25,081 nucleotides of DNA. Source: an uncultured Clostridium sp. (GTDB taxonomy: Bacteria > Bacillota > Clostridia > Lachnospirales > Lachnospiraceae). Under the pieces are notes generated by a model. That model had not been told where the DNA came from. It did no database searches and saw nothing but the letters and a program-made list of their open reading frames with translations. This document shows positions 22,492 through 25,081 of this stretch, one piece after another (the first letter of the stretch is position 1; every line of letters starts with the position of its first letter). The DNA lies in contig UQTA01000044.1 in the NCBI GenBank assembly GCA_900543885.1, positions 1-25,081 on the forward strand, given 5' to 3'. Both the position numbers and the translations under genes were made by a program.

Positions 22492-23433
22492 ATGGGTGAA
22501 TTACTGTTTATGAAACCAGTTTTCAAGGAAGCTGTCTGGGGAGGAAAAAAGCTTAGGGAAGATTTCGGATATGAGATACCAGGTGACAGTACGGGAGAAT
22601 GCTGGGGCATCGGAGCTCATAAAAATGGAGACTGCCAGATTGCACAGGGAACCTATAAAGGGGAACATTTATCGAAATTGTGGACAGATCATCCGGAGCT
22701 TTTTGGAAATGAAGATGGAAAGTATGGAAAAGAATTTCCACTTCTGATCAAGATCATTGATGCCAGGTCAGATTTAAGCATTCAGGTACATCCGGATAAT
22801 ATTTATGCAAAGGAACATGAAAATGGTTCTCTGGGAAAAACGGAGTGCTGGTATATTTTAGACTGTGAGCCGGGAACAACCATTGTTATTGGTCATTATG
22901 CAAAAAACAAAGAAGAATTAAAGCAGATGGTAGAAGAAAAACGATGGAAAGACCTGATCCGGGAAGTTCCTGTAAAAAAAGGTGATTTTTATCAGATCAA
23001 CCCGGGCTGTGTCCATGCCATCAAAGGGGGCACTGTGATCTTAGAAACACAGCAGTCCAGTGATATTACATACCGCGTTTACGATTATGACCGGAAATGG
23101 AATGGAAAGTTAAGAGAACTACATGTAAAACAGAGTCTGGATGTGATAAAAACCCCGTTCCAGCCGGAAAAAGACCAGAGAAGCGTCACTCATACAGAGG
23201 GAGCAGATCTGGAACATCTGGAGACATGCCCTTATTATACAGTAGAGAAATACGATATCCATGGAAACTGGGAGCATAGTTTTAAGGCTGGTTTTGTAAA
23301 TGTCAGTGTGATAGAGGGAGAAGGAACCATAAATGAGAAAGAAATCCGCAAAGGAGATCATTTTATTATTCCTGCGGGTTTTGGAAGCTGCCATTTTGCA
23401 GGCAATATGAGCCTGATCTGCTCCTGGGTGTAG
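22492..23433 (+). CDS. manA: Mannose-6-phosphate isomerase, class I
   Basis: The 313-aa cupin-fold enzyme interconverts mannose 6-phosphate and fructose 6-phosphate with zinc. The start KPVFKEAVWGGKKLREDFGY and GECWGIGAHKNGD match short Firmicute ManA. Metal ligands are visible: Gln98 and His100 in IQVHPDN, Glu118 in KTECWY and His175 in INPGCVHAIKGG. The substrate-loop motif VILETQQSSDITYRVYDYDR follows. Length agrees with Bacillus-type ManA/Pmi (about 315). GAAAGGA precedes the ATG. It stands alone between the MITE-like element and the cobalamin riboswitch; the promoter is not evident and may lie inside or before the element. Confidence 0.92.
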   Translation: MGELLFMKPVFKEAVWGGKKLREDFGYEIPGDSTGECWGIGAHKNGDCQIAQGTYKGEHLSKLWTDHPELFGNEDGKYGKEFPLLIKIIDARSDLSIQVHPDNIYAKEHENGSLGKTECWYILDCEPGTTIVIGHYAKNKEELKQMVEEKRWKDLIREVPVKKGDFYQINPGCVHAIKGGTVILETQQSSDITYRVYDYDRKWNGKLRELHVKQSLDVIKTPFQPEKDQRSVTHTEGADLEHLETCPYYTVEKYDIHGNWEHSFKAGFVNVSVIEGEGTINEKEIRKGDHFIIPAGFGSCHFAGNMSLICSWV

Positions 23434-23504
23434 AGGAATAATAAATTTCCATTGCTTTTTAAATGGTTCGGTGTTAGGATAGCGTTATATCGAGTTAAGA
23501 GCAA

Positions 23505-23745
23505 ATGGTGCCATTTATAAGTGTATCTGCTGTCAGCAACAGCGGAATCTGTTTATAAAAGGGTAAAAGGGAAGCAGGGGAAGAACCTGCGCGATCTCGT
23601 CACTGTAAGCTGTAATTAGATCTGTAAATGGCTATTCGTTACAGATCAGCGCATATAAAATGAGGATAGAAATAAGGAAGGTCCGCCACTGGAAATCCGG
23701 GAAGGCAGTTTTATATGTGGAAAGCAGCAAGCCAGGAAACCTGCC
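23505..23745 (+). promoter_or_regulatory. Cobalamin (B12) riboswitch
   Basis: The aptamer landmarks appear in order: GGTGCC (about 23508-23513), AAAAGGGAAGCAGGGG with the GCAGG/CCTGC stem (23574-23590), GTCACTGTAAGC (about 23599-23610), an extra perfect hairpin GATCTGTAA/TTACAGATC (23619-23627 and 23639-23647), CCGCCACTGG with GGGAAGGC (23683-23706), and the B12 box AAGCCAGGAAACCTGCC (23728-23744). This class binds adenosyl- or hydroxo-/methylcobalamin and usually lowers expression of B12 synthesis or uptake genes. The region up to the gene start (23746-23949) is the probable expression platform. It has a CCGG..CACGA/TCGTG..CCGG hairpin (about 23773-23798), and TCCTTG (23800-23805) could pair with CAAGGA of the ribosome binding site (inference). 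The 516-base gap between the isomerase and the CbiK-like gene is otherwise empty. Confidence 0.9.
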
Positions 23746-23949
23746 ATTTGTTGGTACAGGAGAAGTTCATTCCGGGTCACGAGTCATTGATCGTGCCGGT
23801 CCTTGAAAAGTGTCTGAGGCAGTTTTTGCCGGAGAATATTTTCAGGATTTCTGACTCACAACAGAAAGATGGATTCCTGCGCCCTGCCGGGGATATTCCC
23901 GGTTCGATACATATTACATATGTGTCTTAGGACAAGGAGGAAAATGAAA

Positions 23950-24990
23950 ATGAAGTTGAAAAAAGCAATGCTGCTTTTCGCAGCGGCAGCAGTAGCTGCA
24001 GGTACCGTAGCTGGATGCTCAGGAAGCCCAAAGGAGACAACCGCAGCTTCCGCAGAAGAGACAACCGTCCAGGAAACAAAGGAAGAAACCACAGCAGAAG
24101 AGACCAAAGAAGAGGAAACAACTGCTGAAGAAGAGGATGAGGAAAACTACGATACAGGAGATGCAGCATTGGATAACACAAGAAATCAGGATGAGATCGG
24201 TGAAAAAGAACTTTTAGTAGTAAGCTTTGGAACCAGTTTTAATGACAGCCGCCGTTTAACCATTGGTGCTATTGAAGATGCCATTGAAAAGTCAGAACCT
24301 GATTTTTCTGTAAGAAGAGGTTTTACCAGCCAGATCATCATTGATCATGTAAAGAAGAGAGATAATGTTGCCATTGATAATGTGACAGAAGCTCTTGACC
24401 GTGCAGTTAAAAACGGCGTGAAGACACTGGTGATCCAGCCAACTCATCTGATGAATGGTCTGGAGTATACAGATCTGGTAAATGAGATTGCAGAAAATGC
24501 AGATTCATTTGATCAGGTAGCTGTAGGAGAGCCGCTGCTTACTTCTGATGATGATTTTAAGGCAGTGATCCAGGCAATCACAGATGCAACTAAGGAATAT
24601 GATGACGGCGAAACTGCTATCTGCTTCATGGGACATGGTACAGAGGCTGATTCCAACAAGGTATATGCGAAGATGCAGGATATGCTTACAGAAGCAGGTT
24701 TTGATCATTATTATGTAGGTACAGTAGAAGCAACCCCAAGTCTGGATGATGTATTAGCAAAGGTTAAAGAAGGTTCCTATAAGAAAGTTGTATTAGAGCC
24801 TTTGATGATCGTTGCAGGTGACCATGCAAACAATGATATGGCAGGCGATGAAGAAGGTTCCTGGAAGACCACATTTGAAGAAGCTGGTTATGAAGTAAAT
24901 TGCCTTGTAAGAGGTTTAGGCGAATTAGAGCCGATCCAGCAGCTGTTTGTAGAGCATGCAAAAGCAGCAGTTGACAGTCTTGCACAATAA
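23950..24990 (+). CDS. CbiK-type sirohydrochlorin cobaltochelatase, made as a lipoprotein
   Basis: The protein has a lipoprotein signal (KKAMLLFAAAAVAAGTVAGC) and a very acidic Thr/Glu-rich linker of about 50 residues. A CbiK chelatase domain follows: LLVVSFGTSFNDSRRLTIGA, VIQPTHLMNGLEYTDLVNEI, ICFMGHGTEADSN, YVGTVEATPSLDDV and MIVAGDHANNDMAGDEEGSW. His229, Glu260 and His292 have the spacing of the metal-binding trio of Salmonella CbiK (His145, Glu175, His207). CbiK inserts Co2+ into sirohydrochlorin in anaerobic B12 synthesis. The start at 23950 is chosen because AAGGAGG (23934-23940) is 9 bases away; ATG 23944 is too close, and a start at 23869 would add a non-signal extension. B12-riboswitch control supports a cobalt/corrin role. 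Its surface location is unusual and suggests cobalt or tetrapyrrole capture. Confidence 0.88.
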   Translation: MKLKKAMLLFAAAAVAAGTVAGCSGSPKETTAASAEETTVQETKEETTAEETKEEETTAEEEDEENYDTGDAALDNTRNQDEIGEKELLVVSFGTSFNDSRRLTIGAIEDAIEKSEPDFSVRRGFTSQIIIDHVKKRDNVAIDNVTEALDRAVKNGVKTLVIQPTHLMNGLEYTDLVNEIAENADSFDQVAVGEPLLTSDDDFKAVIQAITDATKEYDDGETAICFMGHGTEADSNKVYAKMQDMLTEAGFDHYYVGTVEATPSLDDVLAKVKEGSYKKVVLEPLMIVAGDHANNDMAGDEEGSWKTTFEEAGYEVNCLVRGLGELEPIQQLFVEHAKAAVDSLAQ

Positions 24991-25081
24991 CAGCTGATGG
25001 AAAGATTCTGAGGGTAAATAACGAGGAAGGGAGGTCAGAAATTTCAGGCTGACTTTTCGTTGGCGAGACCTGGGCGCGCAC

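Noticed and set aside
23869..23949. Upstream in-frame start that would lengthen the CbiK-type protein
   Set aside because: The extra 25-27 residues do not look like a signal peptide, lie within the riboswitch leader and would bury the lipoprotein signal; the strong AAGGAGG fits the ATG at 23950.
25034..25060. GTCAG/CTGAC hairpin followed by TTTT as a terminator of the CbiK-type gene
   Set aside because: The stem is only 5 bp and the T-run is short; the window ends too soon to judge whether a terminator or another leader starts here.
24764..25081. Minus-strand open frame running off the right edge
   Set aside because: It lies antisense to the CbiK-type gene for most of its length, and its Leu/Ser/Gln-rich product looks like a shadow.
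1..25081. CRISPR arrays, rRNA and tRNA genes, prophage genes
   Set aside because: No spaced direct repeats of CRISPR form, no tRNA-like cloverleaf and no phage structural or integrase genes were seen.

Overview
The window looks like the chromosome of an anaerobic, gut-type Firmicute (Clostridia, probably Lachnospiraceae). It is moderately AT-rich, has strong AGGAGG-type ribosome binding sites, and encodes lipoproteins with Thr/Ala/Glu-rich linkers behind the lipobox. It also carries a cobalamin riboswitch, TRAP transport, a CitX-CitG fusion, and oxygen-independent redox enzymes (an Old Yellow Enzyme-type Fe-S flavoprotein and a fumarate reductase-like flavoprotein). The species cannot be named from sequence alone.

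Region 1 (1-1.63 kb) is a scrap zone. It holds the N-terminal part of an IS1182-type transposase running off the left edge, a GNAT acetyltransferase gene broken by one in-frame amber codon, and the 3' remnant of an InlB B-repeat (Flg_new) surface protein. The last two abut tail to tail near 1075.

Region 2 (1.7-7.7 kb) holds ordinary stress, metabolism and efflux genes. A flavin reductase-family protein is divergent from an HxlR regulator, with a dyad operator between them. Then come an AlkD-like DNA alkylation repair protein, a LysR regulator, a YxjG-type cobalamin-independent methionine synthase-like protein, and a MATE transporter-MarR operon. The MATE promoter is wrapped in a perfect 15-bp inverted repeat.

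Region 3 (7.7-10.7 kb) holds a citXG fusion without any citrate lyase genes nearby, divergent from a class I/II PLP aminotransferase.

Region 4 (10.8-21.7 kb) is the most interesting part. One co-directional run encodes an ACMSD-like amidohydrolase, an AspT/YidE-type transporter, an AraC regulator, an Old Yellow Enzyme with a Cys cluster, a short-chain dehydrogenase and a 655-aa fumarate reductase-like flavoprotein. It ends in a strong terminator and is followed by a complete TRAP transporter (DctP-DctQ-DctM) with its own promoter and highly biased codons. The OYE + SDR + flavoprotein trio resembles the enzyme sets used by gut bacteria to reduce cyclic enones (equol and bile-acid pathways). 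Two carboxylate-type transporters and a decarboxylase-family amidohydrolase suggest an acidic ring or unsaturated acid as substrate. The actual substrate is unknown.

Region 5 (21.8-25.1 kb) holds a decayed EAL-domain gene, a 151-bp MITE-like element with 18-bp terminal inverted repeats and 8-bp flanking direct repeats, a class I mannose-6-phosphate isomerase, a cobalamin riboswitch, and a CbiK-type cobaltochelatase made as a lipoprotein.
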